Assembly: GCF_001584335.1 (NCBI RefSeq)
Contig: NZ_LSBB01000002.1
Coordinates: forward strand, 152,103-216,102
Source: Bacillus atrophaeus
GTDB taxonomy: Bacteria > Bacillota > Bacilli > Bacillales > Bacillaceae
Reading direction: 5' to 3'
Length of the DNA: 64,000 bases
Position 1 is the first letter of the stretch. Each line of letters opens with the position of its first letter. Below the pieces are notes generated by a model, which ran no database searches, was not told the origin of the DNA, and was given only the letters and a program-made list of their open reading frames with translations. Below are positions 1 to 9,983 of the stretch, in pieces. A program made the translations under genes and the position numbers.

Positions 1-18
1 AGGTTTTTTTATATCATT

Positions 19-1638
19 TTATTCTTTCCCGGCAGCGGCTTCAGCCTGCGCACCTGCCAGCTGATCATTGATCTCTTTCGCATCCTTTAAATACTCTGTC
101 TGGAAGCCGCTCTTAAGCGCCCACACATAGAAACCTAATGATACAACGGCAATAACCGCCATATCCCATCCATAAGTAATGACATTCAGGCCGCCGAATT
201 TTTCACTGCCCAGGTATGAAATCATCATCATACATAACAGATAAAAGACCATCCAGGCGCCGCCTTTGAAGTTTTGCCGAAAGCCTTTCCACTTCGCTTT
301 CGCCTGATAATAGAAGTAAATCGGCAGACCGATCAGGATAATAAATAACACCTGTCCTGTTAACGGCCAGCGCGCCCAGTACAGCACGAGTGACGCAAAG
401 ATAAAACCAAGCGGCGCGATCACGCTTAAGCCTTTTAAGCGAAGCGGCCTATACAAATCTTTTCCTGTCCGTCTCAAGGTCATAACGGTAACAGGTCCGG
501 TAATATATGAAATTAACGTTGCCACCGAGATGATTTCAGCTAAGACGCCCCATCCTCTGAACAAGAATAAAAATATGAATGAAACAGCCAAATTAAAGAA
601 CATCGCTTGGCGCGGGACGCCGTAAATCGGGTGCAGCTTCCCTAACACGCTCGGCAAGTATTTGTTTTTCTCCATGCCGTAAATCATCCGGGAAGTTGTC
701 GCTGTATACGTAATCCCCGTCCCAGATGGTGATACAAACGCATCCGCATACAAAACAATCACAAGCCAGTTAATATTCAGCGCAATCGCCAAATCGGCAA
801 AAGGAGAATTAAAATTAAGATGGCTCCAGCCATTTGCAATCATCGAAGGGTCAACGGCTCCGATAAACGCGACCTGCAAAAGCACATAAATTACAGTAGC
901 CACTAACAGAGACCCCACAACCGCAATGGGAATCGATCTCCCGGGATTCTTTGCTTCCCCCGCCATATTGATCGGACTCTGGAAACCGTTAAACGCAAAC
1001 ACGATCCCGGAAGTCGCCACAGCCGTCAGCACACTCGCCCATCCATTTGGCGCAATGCTTTGGCCTGAGGTGAAATTCTCTCCATGAAATCCGACAAACA
1101 CAAGAGCGCCAATTGTAAGTCCCGGTATAATAATTTTAAAAATGGTGATCAGTGAATTTGCTTTTGAAAACAAGTTGACTGTCCAATAGTTCAGCAAAAA
1201 ATAAATCACAAGCAAAACAGAAGCGAATATCAGCCCCTCCCCAGTCAGCGTGCCATTATGAACTAGATCGCCTGTCCATTTCGCCCATTCCCAAGGCCAT
1301 GAACTCATATACTGAACAGATGCAACCGCCTCTACCGGAATAACGGATACAATTGCAATCCAGTTGGCCCACCCTGCAATAAATCCGATAAACGAACCGT
1401 GTGAGTATTGCGTATATTTCACCATTCCCCCTGCTTCAGGGAACATTGATCCGAGTTCACTATAAGAAAGCGCAATAAATAAAATAACGACCATTCCGAT
1501 AATCCAAGAAATAATAGCAGCCGGCCCGGCAATCTGCGCTGCCCGCCATGCACCGAATAACCAGCCTGAGCCGATCATCGACCCAAGTCCGACCATCATG
1601 AGTGCAAACGTTCCCATTCTCCGATGTAATTGATTCAT
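19..1638 (-). CDS. ybeC: APC-family amino acid permease YbeC
   Basis: Predicted secondary transporter of the amino acid-polyamine-organocation family, acting in the cytoplasmic membrane; the substrate is not known. The protein is almost wholly hydrophobic with about 12 membrane segments and opens with the family's glycine-rich TM1 motif (GLGSMIGSGWLFG). I chose the ATG at 1638 (MNQLHRR), which has an AAAGGTG ribosome site at good spacing and gives 539 residues, the length I recall for B. subtilis YbeC; an ATG six codons upstream is less well placed. It is the first gene of the conserved block that continues with ybyB and cypC. Family call is firm; substrate is unknown. Confidence 0.88.
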   Translation of the reverse strand: MNQLHRRMGTFALMMVGLGSMIGSGWLFGAWRAAQIAGPAAIISWIIGMVVILFIALSYSELGSMFPEAGGMVKYTQYSHGSFIGFIAGWANWIAIVSVIPVEAVASVQYMSSWPWEWAKWTGDLVHNGTLTGEGLIFASVLLVIYFLLNYWTVNLFSKANSLITIFKIIIPGLTIGALVFVGFHGENFTSGQSIAPNGWASVLTAVATSGIVFAFNGFQSPINMAGEAKNPGRSIPIAVVGSLLVATVIYVLLQVAFIGAVDPSMIANGWSHLNFNSPFADLAIALNINWLVIVLYADAFVSPSGTGITYTATTSRMIYGMEKNKYLPSVLGKLHPIYGVPRQAMFFNLAVSFIFLFLFRGWGVLAEIISVATLISYITGPVTVMTLRRTGKDLYRPLRLKGLSVIAPLGFIFASLVLYWARWPLTGQVLFIILIGLPIYFYYQAKAKWKGFRQNFKGGAWMVFYLLCMMMISYLGSEKFGGLNVITYGWDMAVIAVVSLGFYVWALKSGFQTEYLKDAKEINDQLAGAQAEAAAGKE

Positions 1639-1903
1639 ATAAGAGACACCTTTCATGTAACTGCAATTTTTATTATTTTACTAATAATATTATTATTCTG
1701 ATTACTTTCCTTTGTCAATATTTATCGAGAAATATCGAATCATAATTTAAAGTCAATGTAAAACATATTCCTTTATAGGAATAAAGGATCATTTATGTCA
1801 GATACATTTTCATCTTGAGCTTTACACATGAATAGGTTTAATAAAACAGGGAGCGGGAATGTAATCTGCAACAACAATTTTAAATAGAAAGGAGTTCATC
1901 AAC

Positions 1904-2164
1904 ATGAAACAAAAACTGTTAATCTCAGGTCTCGCTGTTTCAACTGTCGGCATCACTTCTTATCTATTGAAAGATCAATCAAACCGCCAAAAGGTTAAAA
2001 ACTTTATTTACGATGTGAAAAGAAAATTTTCCAGTGAGCCAAACATTGATGCTTTCCCCGTAAATAAAGCAGGCAATCCGCACCCCGACGATATTGAAGA
2101 CAACAAAATGGTGTCCGAAGGCTCTATGTTTCCCGTGCAATACCATGATGAAAAGACAAAATAA
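1904..2164 (+). CDS. ybyB: Small conserved protein YbyB
   Basis: An 86-residue protein of unknown function. It has an N-terminal hydrophobic stretch (about residues 4-22) that could be a membrane anchor or uncleaved signal, followed by a lysine-rich segment and an acidic tail. A clear AGAAAGGAG ribosome site precedes the ATG. It is the only plus-strand gene between ybeC and cypC and is convergent with cypC, sharing a bidirectional terminator at about 2221-2252. Length, sequence character and neighbours match B. subtilis YbyB. No catalytic motif is visible. Confidence 0.8.
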   Translation: MKQKLLISGLAVSTVGITSYLLKDQSNRQKVKNFIYDVKRKFSSEPNIDAFPVNKAGNPHPDDIEDNKMVSEGSMFPVQYHDEKTK

Positions 2165-2220
2165 AGAGTGATCTTCCACGCTTTATAACTCGCATGTAAA
2201 CACAAATCGAATTCAACAAA

Positions 2221-2251
2221 AAATGGCCTGCAAATGATTTGCAGGCCATTT

Positions 2252-2252
<1 letters not shown>
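2221..2252. terminator. Bidirectional terminator between ybyB and cypC
   Basis: A strong hairpin (AATGGCCTGCAAA / TTTGCAGGCCATT) with A/T tracts on both sides serves the convergent ybyB and cypC genes; it ends at the cypC stop codon. Confidence 0.85.
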
Positions 2253-3514
<1,262 letters not shown>

Positions 3515-3769
3515 CTACTCCTTTTGTCTTGTCTGGCAGTTTATACAATAAAAGCCTTTCCTTTCTTTTTTTCACGTTATAAAACGAATTAAACATCATC
3601 TACCCTTTAAGTATTGAAACACCCAGCCGATTTTATGCGCAGCAGCCCTATCAGTCATTCGGATAAAAAATTCTTACAAATATATTGGCTGAAGCAGTAC
3701 ACTTAGATAAAAGGCAATACAGCAGGATACATAGAAATGTTCAAAGAAAAACAAAGGGAGGGAACGGGT

Positions 3770-4573
3770 ATGAAAAAATGGTTGTATATATTCATTTTAT
3801 TTTTGATTGCAGGATTAGGAAGCACATCATCAGCTGATGCCAAAATGCCTGGTGAAAAGAGTGTGAATGTAAGCAAACTGAACGTAGACGAATTCTTCAA
3901 AGACCGCGACGGAACATTTATACTCCATGACGTGCAGAAGGACAAAACATTTGTATACAATGAATCAAGAGCCAAAGAAAGACAAACTCCGCAGTCCACA
4001 TTTAAAGTGCCGAACGCTTTAATTGGATTGCAAGTAAAGGCGGTTCGTGATGAATATGATGTGAAACGATGGGACGGGACAGAGCGCGAATTCGAATCAT
4101 GGAACCGGGATCATACCCTCGGCTCAGCGATGCGCGATTCTGTCATCTGGTATTATCAAGCGATGGCCAGGGATATCGGCGGAGACCGGATGAAGGATTG
4201 GCTTCATCGTATCTCTTACGGAAATGAAGACATAAGCGGCGGAATCGACCAATTTTGGTTACAAAGCTCCTTGAAGATTTCTCCATTGGAAGAGAAAGAT
4301 TTTATAGAACGCCTGTATAAAGAAGATCTACCTTTTGACAAGCCTATTATGAAAACAGTCAAACGAATGATGATCCAAGAAGAAGGCGATCACTATACAC
4401 TGTACGGCAAAACAGGAACAAGATTAACAGACTATGGATTGGGCTGGTTTGTTGGGTTTATTACAACGGATAACCATTCCTATATATTTGTCACAAATGT
4501 AGATGCCTCAGGAACCGCAGCGAAAAACATCACAACCGATATTTTAAAAAAGTATCATCTGATAACAAACTAA
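3770..4573 (+). CDS. ybxI: Class D beta-lactamase (BSD-1 type) YbxI
   Basis: Secreted serine beta-lactamase of class D, low-activity in B. subtilis. It has a signal peptide (MKKWLYIFILFLIAG with an SADA cleavage region near residue 24). The active-site tetrad S-T-F-K lies at about residues 76-79, followed by a DSVIWYY box (class D SxV), a YGN motif (SYGNEDISGG) and the KTG box (YGKTGTRLTDYG). I chose the ATG at 3770, preceded by AAAGGGAGGG, giving 267 residues as in B. subtilis; an in-frame ATG 11 codons upstream lacks a ribosome site. It is monocistronic with its own terminator at 4583-4614. Confidence 0.92.
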   Translation: MKKWLYIFILFLIAGLGSTSSADAKMPGEKSVNVSKLNVDEFFKDRDGTFILHDVQKDKTFVYNESRAKERQTPQSTFKVPNALIGLQVKAVRDEYDVKRWDGTEREFESWNRDHTLGSAMRDSVIWYYQAMARDIGGDRMKDWLHRISYGNEDISGGIDQFWLQSSLKISPLEEKDFIERLYKEDLPFDKPIMKTVKRMMIQEEGDHYTLYGKTGTRLTDYGLGWFVGFITTDNHSYIFVTNVDASGTAAKNITTDILKKYHLITN

Positions 4574-4582
4574 AAGACGCCT

Positions 4583-4614
4583 AAAAGTCCTGTATACGGA
4601 ATACAGGACTTTTT
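4583..4614. terminator. Terminator after ybxI
   Basis: Hairpin AAAAGTCCTGTAT / ATACAGGACTTTT followed by a T-run just past the ybxI stop; symmetric, so it can also serve ybxH on the minus strand. Confidence 0.85.
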
Positions 4615-4622
4615 AAGCTTGG

Positions 4623-4814
4623 CTATATATTATGTTCAAAACAATAATGGTTCACTAATTCTTCTATCTCATCGTGATCAGGAAATTCACTATTGAATTC
4701 AAAACGAATTTCCTCCACAAACTTTCCGTGATGATAGACATGAATGGCCCCATTTTGTCTGATTACACTAAACTCCGGCTCAAACGTATAGCCATTTCGT
4801 TCAATGGCACCCAT
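4623..4814 (-). CDS. ybxH: Small conserved protein YbxH
   Basis: A 63-residue protein of unknown function. It is soluble and acidic towards the C-terminus (FPDHDEIEELVNHYC), with no signal peptide or recognised motif. It lies 27 bp downstream of csgA on the same strand, preceded by a purine-rich AGGAAAGGCGG ribosome site, so it is probably co-transcribed with csgA and made during sporulation. Size and order match B. subtilis YbxH. Confidence 0.8.
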   Translation of the reverse strand: MGAIERNGYTFEPEFSVIRQNGAIHVYHHGKFVEEIRFEFNSEFPDHDEIEELVNHYCFEHNI

Positions 4815-4841
4815 TCCGCTTCCCGCCTTTCCTTACTGCCC

Positions 4842-5090
4842 TCAGAACAGCAATTCATAAACCTCGTTTAACTCGCTTGCCCGCTGTTGGTCTTGTTCAT
4901 TTTGAGCGTACTTGATTTCTTTTTCTAATATAGTATTCAGATAAGACATTTCATCATCATTTAAATCCTTTACAAAGTTGCCTTCCCCCGTATAATGCCG
5001 AGTTAACATCTTCTTGTAAATTCGCTGGCATATATCGTTTTCAAGATGATTGGAAAGCGATTCCCGTAAATAGCCCAAGGTTTTATCCAT
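4842..5090 (-). CDS. csgA: Sporulation-specific protein CsgA
   Basis: An 82-residue soluble, charged protein matching the B. subtilis sporulation gene csgA, which is transcribed in the forespore by sigma-G; its molecular role is not established. The sequence is rich in Lys, Glu, Asp and Gln with predicted helices (SYLNTILEKEIKYAQNEQDQ). AAAGGAGATC precedes the ATG at good spacing. It is followed by ybxH. I could not identify a convincing sigma-G promoter by eye in the AT-rich region upstream, so regulation rests on the known family. Confidence 0.85.
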   Translation of the reverse strand: MDKTLGYLRESLSNHLENDICQRIYKKMLTRHYTGEGNFVKDLNDDEMSYLNTILEKEIKYAQNEQDQQRASELNEVYELLF

Positions 5091-5250
5091 TCAATGATCT
5101 CCTTTGCTTCAGATCTATATTCTATAGGTTGCTGAAATGATCATAATTCATACAAACAATTTCAAAAACCCAAGACACTTTATTCCAAATTGCACCTTCG
5201 TAAACAAAACATACAGCAAGAAATCACCAGACTGGATAAAACCCAAAAAG

Positions 5251-5279
5251 AAAAACCTGTATATTGAAAACAGGTTTTT
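5251..5279. terminator. Terminator after ybxG
   Basis: Hairpin AAAACCTGT / ACAGGTTTT with T-runs on both strands, 40 bp downstream of the ybxG stop on the minus strand. The rest of the 230-bp gap 5091-5320 shows no gene. Confidence 0.8.
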
Positions 5280-5320
5280 GGTTCAGTTTATATTTTTTAT
5301 CAAAATGAATGATGAGTTCG

Positions 5321-6709
5321 TCAGTTCGACACTTTATCATCGATTTGTACATCTAGCGGGACACGCTTGCCAATCCCGAATGCATAATAACTAATGACCA
5401 CGAGGCCAAGAAAAATGATCCCTACAATCAGAGAAATACGTGTATCATCATTAAATCCCATACCGATTAACACCATAATTAAGAATGCAATCGTTAAGTA
5501 GTTTGTCACAGGCGCAAAAGGCATCTTGAATGGATGTTTATCTATCTCAGCACCTTTTGCTCTTCTGAATCCAATATGGCTGAACAAAATGATAAACCAT
5601 GGAATCATACCCGGAAGCACGCTTGCACTGTATACGTACACAAATATCTTTGGCGGCGCAATATAGTTTAAAACAACACCAACTGCCAAACCGATAAGGA
5701 CAGCAATCGTACCGTATAACGGCACACCATTACGAGAGATTTTCGCAAAGAATTTCGGCGCTTGTCCATTCACTCCCAATGTATAAAGCATACGTCCCGC
5801 ACTGAAAATACCGCTATTACAGCCGGACATTGCCGCTGTAATCACGACAAAGTTAATAATACCAGCCGCTGCTGTAATCCCAATTTTTGCGAAAGTTGAA
5901 ACAAACGGGCTTCCAAGTGAATTCAACTGGTCCCAAGGATAAACCGTGACAATCACAAAAATAGCACCGATATAGAATATTAAAATACGCCAAATAATAC
6001 TGCGAATTGCGCTTGTTAACGTTTTTTGCGGATTTTGCGCTTCGCCGGCCGTAATCCCAATCAGTTCAACACCTTGATAAGCTGCGATTACAAGAGATAA
6101 AGCAAAGAAAAATCCAGAGAAACCGCCTGTAAAGAAACCGCCATGTGCCCAAAGATTAGATAATCCGATGGCATGTCCGCCGTTACCAAACCCAAAGAAA
6201 ATAATACCGAGCCCAGCAATAATCATTAATACAATGGTAACGATTTTAATCATCGCAAACCAAAATTCAAATTCACCGAATGATTTAACTGAAATTAAGT
6301 TCGCCGCTCCAAGAATTGCCATCGCGATGATACCGGGTATCCAAGCAGGCAGATCCGGAAACCAGTACTGCATGTATGAACCAACAGCTATAATTTCAGA
6401 CATCCCGACAATCACCCACTGGAACCAGTTACTCCAAGCAGTCATATAACCGGCTAATGGATGTATATACTTATGGCCAAACGTCGCAAAGGAACCCGTA
6501 CTTGGCTCTACATACAACATTTCTCCCATCGCACGCATCACAAAAAAGATAAATATTCCGCAGATTGCATAAGCAAGCAGAACAGACGGACCCGTCCATT
6601 TAATCGTGCTGGCTGAACCCATAAATAAACCAACACCAATTGTACCGCCCAACGCAATCATCTGAATATGACGCGCTTTTAATCCTCTCTTCAACTCTTT
6701 ATTTGCCAC
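5321..6709 (-). CDS. ybxG: APC-family amino acid permease YbxG
   Basis: Amino acid permease of the APC family (amino acid transporter subfamily; B. subtilis YbxG is reported to transport threonine/serine-type substrates), in the cytoplasmic membrane. It has about 12 membrane segments, the TM1 motif [16 protein letters not shown] and the family segment [19 protein letters not shown] chose the GTG at 6709 ([14 protein letters not shown]): it has a near-perfect AAGAGGAGG site seven bases upstream and gives 462 residues, the B. subtilis length. The open frame runs 28 codons further upstream without a ribosome site. A sigma-A promoter lies at 6857-6885 and a perfect cre box at 6935-6948, so CcpA control is likely. 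Confidence 0.88.
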   Translation of the reverse strand: MANKELKRGLKARHIQMIALGGTIGVGLFMGSASTIKWTGPSVLLAYAICGIFIFFVMRAMGEMLYVEPSTGSFATFGHKYIHPLAGYMTAWSNWFQWVIVGMSEIIAVGSYMQYWFPDLPAWIPGIIAMAILGAANLISVKSFGEFEFWFAMIKIVTIVLMIIAGLGIIFFGFGNGGHAIGLSNLWAHGGFFTGGFSGFFFALSLVIAAYQGVELIGITAGEAQNPQKTLTSAIRSIIWRILIFYIGAIFVIVTVYPWDQLNSLGSPFVSTFAKIGITAAAGIINFVVITAAMSGCNSGIFSAGRMLYTLGVNGQAPKFFAKISRNGVPLYGTIAVLIGLAVGVVLNYIAPPKIFVYVYSASVLPGMIPWFIILFSHIGFRRAKGAEIDKHPFKMPFAPVTNYLTIAFLIMVLIGMGFNDDTRISLIVGIIFLGLVVISYYAFGIGKRVPLDVQIDDKVSN

Positions 6710-6856
6710 TCCGCTTCCTCCTCTTAACCGCGCTGATATATTTGAAATAATGAAGCAGAAGGTGCACCTTTTTGAACCTGACTCATTCTTCATTTCTCGT
6801 AATATTGGAAATTTTCTATTTTTCTCTTGTTATAAAATCTCCAATTTCCTTTTCTC

Positions 6857-6885
6857 ATCATAATAAATTTCCGTGGAAAATACAA
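6857..6885 (-). promoter_or_regulatory. Predicted sigma-A promoter of ybxG
   Basis: On the minus strand, -35 TTGTAT (6880-6885) and -10 TATGAT (6857-6862) are separated by 17 bp, giving a leader of about 140 nt before the GTG start. Confidence 0.6.
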
Positions 6886-6934
6886 TTGTTTTTTTCAGGT
6901 AAACACCTTCCGATCTTAAGATGAACACTTCAAA

Positions 6935-6948
6935 TGAAATCGCTTTCA
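6935..6948. promoter_or_regulatory. cre box (CcpA site) upstream of ybxG
   Basis: TGAAATCGCTTTCA matches the catabolite-responsive element consensus TGWAANCGNTNWCA at every position. Its centre lies about 91 bp upstream of the predicted ybxG start site, a position more typical of activation than roadblock repression. Confidence 0.65.
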
Positions 6949-7182
6949 TTTTATTAAATTATGAATATTAAGATAATAAATGATAGACAGCCGCAAAAAA
7001 ATAGTCACTCGCTTTTCATCTCATGCCCCCCATCTAAAAGAAATGTATCAGGAGAACCACGCCAATACGTCCTCGTTATTCCCAATTCAAAATAGGTGAA
7101 GCGATTGAAACCTCCTCACCTTCTTTCATTCTCCTTCAGATACACCATAATCCTGCTTGTCCGGCACGAATTCCCATTCTTT

Positions 7183-7617
7183 TTATGAATCAATAAATCC
7201 TTCATTCAGCCGTATTAACAACTTGCCGAACAATTCTTTTTCATCACCTGACCAATCTTCAAGCAAACGATGATACCGTTCAAGCCGCTTCTGTTTATCA
7301 GCTTTTAATTTCTGCTTGCCGAGCTTTGTAATCGTAAACAGGCTGACCCGTCCGTCAGAAGGATCGGAGAAGCGATAAATCAGCTCTTTCGCCTCCAAGG
7401 CCGCGGCTTGTCTCGAAATCGTGGAAATATCCAGCTTAAAGGAATCTGCCAATTCTTTGACACGCGCGGGCCCAAACTCGTCTAACTGCCTTAATAACAG
7501 ATAAGCGGCCCTTTCCAGATTCCCGATTTTCCGGTCCGACGTATCCAGATAAACAGCCCGCCTGATAAAAGTGGTAAGCTCATATTCAATTAATTCAATC
7601 GGATCTTGTTTTTGCAA
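7183..7617 (-). CDS. MarR-family transcriptional regulator
   Basis: A 144-residue winged-helix repressor of the MarR family. The helix-turn-helix lies about residues 50-80 (RVKELADSFKLDISTISRQAAALE), followed by the wing with the family signature DPSDGRVSLFTITKLG. I chose the TTG at 7617, which has AAGGAGAG eight bases upstream; the longer open frame beginning at 7680 has no ribosome site. It is divergent from the lrgA/lrgB-like pair, and two related inverted repeats in the shared intergenic region are likely operators. It probably represses itself and the membrane protein pair; the ligand is unknown. Confidence 0.8.
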   Translation of the reverse strand: MQKQDPIELIEYELTTFIRRAVYLDTSDRKIGNLERAAYLLLRQLDEFGPARVKELADSFKLDISTISRQAAALEAKELIYRFSDPSDGRVSLFTITKLGKQKLKADKQKRLERYHRLLEDWSGDEKELFGKLLIRLNEGFIDS

Positions 7618-7653
7618 ATGGAATCTCTCCTTATAATTGACAACAGCATAATT

Positions 7654-7738
7654 AGTTGTATAATACAAACATATAAACATTCACTCTGCAAACATATAAA
7701 ACAGGTTTTCCTACATATATTTGTATATTACAAATATA
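7654..7738. promoter_or_regulatory. Two candidate MarR operators
   Basis: A perfect palindrome with 10-bp arms (TATATTTGTA-TAT-TACAAATATA) lies at 7716-7738. A shorter relative (TTGTA-TAA-TACAA, followed by ACATATAA) lies at 7656-7668. Both sit between the divergent regulator and lrgA-like genes, the expected place for MarR binding. Confidence 0.6.
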
Positions 7739-7780
7739 CGAACAAAAAGTAAAGAAAATCACCGGGACACCGTCACCAAG

Positions 7781-7824
7781 AAAGGGGGAAGCTGTTCTTT
7801 TTCAAAGAACAGCACCTTGTTGTG
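7781..7824 (+). promoter_or_regulatory. Ribosome site and start codon separated by a perfect hairpin
   Basis: The Shine-Dalgarno AAAGGGGGA (7781-7789) is 33 nt from the only in-frame start, GTG at 7822. The gap contains a perfect hairpin at 7791-7813 (10-bp stem, 3-nt loop). If it folds, the effective spacing becomes about 10 nt. Alternative in-frame ATG, GTG or TTG starts are absent in this gap. Confidence 0.6.
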
Positions 7825-8226
7825 AAAGCTATACGCATCATTTTACAAATTTTGATTTTATACGCTTTTTCCATGATCGGAGAGGCCGCCCATCAGCTGT
7901 TTCATCTTCCTATTCCGGGAAGCATCATCGGCTTAATCCTCATGCTCATTTGTTTAACGACTAAGATTGTTCCAGTGAAAATCATTGAAGACGGCGCAGG
8001 CTTTTTACTGTCTTTTCTTCCATTATTATTTATACCGGCAATGGCGGGCGTGATGAACTATCCCTCACTGTTTTCAGCAAGCGGAGCCGCTCTGCTTGGC
8101 ATTATTGTGCTGAGCACCGTCGTCACAATGATCGCTGCTGGATACGCCAGCCAGCTGCTGGAACATAAAGCTAATAAACGAAAGGAGAAAAAGAAGTGCA
8201 GCAAGCATGTATCGCAATCCTTATAA
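7822..8226 (+). CDS. LrgA/CidA-family membrane protein
   Basis: A 134-residue membrane protein of the LrgA/CidA family, once called holin-like and in Bacillus linked to pyruvate transport (PftA) or cell lysis. It has about four membrane segments and the family motif LFHLPIPGSIIGLILM near residues 26-42, and ends in a lysine-rich cytoplasmic tail. It is paired and overlaps with the LrgB-family gene downstream. The start is GTG at 7822 with an unusual structured leader. Its paralogues in B. subtilis are ywbH and pftA (ysbA); the adjacent MarR regulator fits neither locus, so I assign no symbol. Confidence 0.82.
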   Translation: MKAIRIILQILILYAFSMIGEAAHQLFHLPIPGSIIGLILMLICLTTKIVPVKIIEDGAGFLLSFLPLLFIPAMAGVMNYPSLFSASGAALLGIIVLSTVVTMIAAGYASQLLEHKANKRKEKKKCSKHVSQSL

Positions 8227-8888
8227 TTGCAGCAACGGCTGCCGCTTATTTGGCAATGGTAAATTTATATATACGCTTTTCCTATCCATTTCTCATTCCG
8301 GTACTGACTACGACGATTTTGATTATTGTGCTGCTTCTCGCCTTTCACATTCCGTATAAAGACTATATGATCGGCGGAAAATGGATTAATTCACTGCTCG
8401 GCCCCGCTGTCGTCGCATTAGCTTATCCGCTTTATAAGCAGCGCCGCATCTTACTCAAATACAGCTTCCCGATCATAGGAGGCGTATTGGCGGGCTTATT
8501 TTCAGGAATGGTGAGCGGCCTGCTATTCGCAGAACTGTTTGGCATCGACCGGAATTTGATATTGTCTATTATTCCAAAATCCATTACGACCCCTGTCGCC
8601 ATTCAGATCGCCACCGGACTGGGCGGCGTTCCATCCATGACAGTGGTGTTTGTCATGATCGCGGGCTTTTCAGGCGTCATCCTCGGACCGCTGCTTCTCA
8701 AATGGATTCGCATCCACAGTTCACTCGGAAAAGGAATCGCATTCGGCAGCGCCTCACATGCGCTCGGAACCTCAAAAGCGATGGAATACGGGGAATTAAC
8801 AGTGTCCATGAGCTCCGTTTCCATGACGCTGTGTGCAGTATTAGGCTCTGTATTCGGCCCGGTTGTGGCATGGATGTTTCAGATTTAA
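8196..8888 (+). CDS. LrgB/CidB-family membrane protein
   Basis: A 230-residue multi-spanning membrane protein of the LrgB/CidB family, the partner of the preceding LrgA-type protein. The family signature LLFAELFGIDRNLILSIIPKS-TTPVAIQIA lies around residues 110-140, and the conserved SASHALGTSKAMEYGE lies about 185-200. The GTG start at 8196 has AAAGGAG nine bases upstream and overlaps the end of the upstream gene by 31 bp, so the two are translationally coupled. A terminator follows at 8893-8924. Role: export or uptake of small metabolites such as pyruvate, or control of autolysis; not decidable from sequence. Confidence 0.82.
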   Translation: MQQACIAILIIAATAAAYLAMVNLYIRFSYPFLIPVLTTTILIIVLLLAFHIPYKDYMIGGKWINSLLGPAVVALAYPLYKQRRILLKYSFPIIGGVLAGLFSGMVSGLLFAELFGIDRNLILSIIPKSITTPVAIQIATGLGGVPSMTVVFVMIAGFSGVILGPLLLKWIRIHSSLGKGIAFGSASHALGTSKAMEYGELTVSMSSVSMTLCAVLGSVFGPVVAWMFQI

Positions 8889-8892
8889 CGGC

Positions 8893-8924
8893 AAAAAAGC
8901 TGACGGCCTATCGTCAGCTTTTTT
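8893..8924. terminator. Terminator after the lrgB-like gene
   Basis: Hairpin AAAAAAGCTGACG / CGTCAGCTTTTTT with a T-run immediately after the stop. Confidence 0.88.
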
Positions 8925-9075
8925 ATATGCGCACGTCCAGCTGCTGCAAAGAGCCATTTTTGCAACTCAAATTTCCCCTTATCACCAACTCATCTATCAC
9001 ATTCGCCTTCATTTCCATAATCATGTTTTAATTGTAAGAATAATGGTAAAGTAGAGTGGAAGGGAGGGATTCTTA

Positions 9076-9918
9076 ATGGATAAAGCAATACCGGAAATGA
9101 TACTTAATGATGGTACAACCATTCCTGCTGTCGGCTTTGGTACATACGCTCTTAACGGGAATGAAGGAGTTAATGCCATTAACAGCGCCATAGATATTGG
9201 CTATCGTTTGATCGACACCGCTTATAACTACGAGAATGAGGGAACTGTTGGAGAAGCCATTCGCCGCAGCTCAGTTCCCCGCGAACAGTTATACATTACA
9301 TCCAAACTTCCCGGACGCTATCATGAATATGACAAAGCCGTCACAGCTATCCAAGAGTCTTTATACCGGGCTGACTTGGATTACTATGACTTGTACCTTA
9401 TTCATTGGCCAAATCCAAAACAAGGACACTACACAGAAGCTTGGCAAGCATTAATTGAAGCCAAAAAATGGGGTCTTATTCGTTCCATTGGCGTTTGCAA
9501 CTTCTTGCCTGAACATATTGAACGGCTTCAACGTGAAACAGGCGTTAAGCCAAGTATTAACCAGATTGAATTGCATCCCGCTTTCAATCAAGAACACCAG
9601 CATAAATGGCACGAAGAACAAGGCATTCAAACAGAATCTTGGAGTCCTTTAGCCCGTGCCAGTGAGATATTGAACAATAAGCAGCTTGGGCAAATTGCAG
9701 AGAAGTATAATAAAACAATTTCTCAAGTGATCTTACGATGGCACTGCCAGTTAGGTGCTATTCCAATTTCAAAATCAGCATCACCAGAGCGTCAGCTTGA
9801 AAACATTTCTATTTTCGATTTCTCACTTGATGAAAAGGATATGAAGGAAATCGCTTCACTTTCTCGTCCGGATGGAAGAATTAACGACCAAGATCCGGCG
9901 GTTTATGAGGAGTTTTAA
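9076..9918 (+). CDS. Aldo/keto reductase
   Basis: A 280-residue NADPH-dependent aldo/keto reductase with a TIM-barrel fold, cytoplasmic. The active-site tetrad is visible: Asp and Tyr in LIDTAYNYENE (about residues 46-56), Lys in ITSKLPG and His in LIHWPNP. The family signature GVCNFLPEHIERL and the C-terminal cofactor loop IPISKSASPERQLEN are intact. Full length for the AKR5-type bacterial enzymes (YtbE/YvgN relatives) but divergent from those, so no symbol is given. It has its own AGGGAGGG ribosome site and terminator and looks monocistronic. Substrate unknown; detoxification of aldehydes is the usual guess. Confidence 0.85.
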   Translation: MDKAIPEMILNDGTTIPAVGFGTYALNGNEGVNAINSAIDIGYRLIDTAYNYENEGTVGEAIRRSSVPREQLYITSKLPGRYHEYDKAVTAIQESLYRADLDYYDLYLIHWPNPKQGHYTEAWQALIEAKKWGLIRSIGVCNFLPEHIERLQRETGVKPSINQIELHPAFNQEHQHKWHEEQGIQTESWSPLARASEILNNKQLGQIAEKYNKTISQVILRWHCQLGAIPISKSASPERQLENISIFDFSLDEKDMKEIASLSRPDGRINDQDPAVYEEF

Positions 9919-9983
9919 GAAGAGAACGGACAGAAACAGGACCACGGCAGCGATAATGCAAATAAGATTTTTCAAGACGAAAA

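Larger units (their letters stand above)
6710..7182 (-). other. ybxG upstream region with possible gene remnants
   Basis: This 470-bp gap holds the ybxG promoter and a cre box. The part between 7005 and 7176 reads like decayed protein-coding sequence on the minus strand: one open segment ends in the motif GSPDTFLLDGGHEMKSE and another reads EWEFVPDKQDYGVSEGE, each closed by a stop and neither having a start. In B. subtilis ybdO lies directly upstream of ybxG, so these could be ybdO debris; that is not verified. Confidence 0.4.

Noticed and set aside
6710..6793. Longer N-terminus for ybxG (28 extra codons)
   Set aside because: No ribosome site before that ATG and the extension is Cys/Ser-rich and unlike a permease; the GTG at 6709 has an excellent site and gives the known length.
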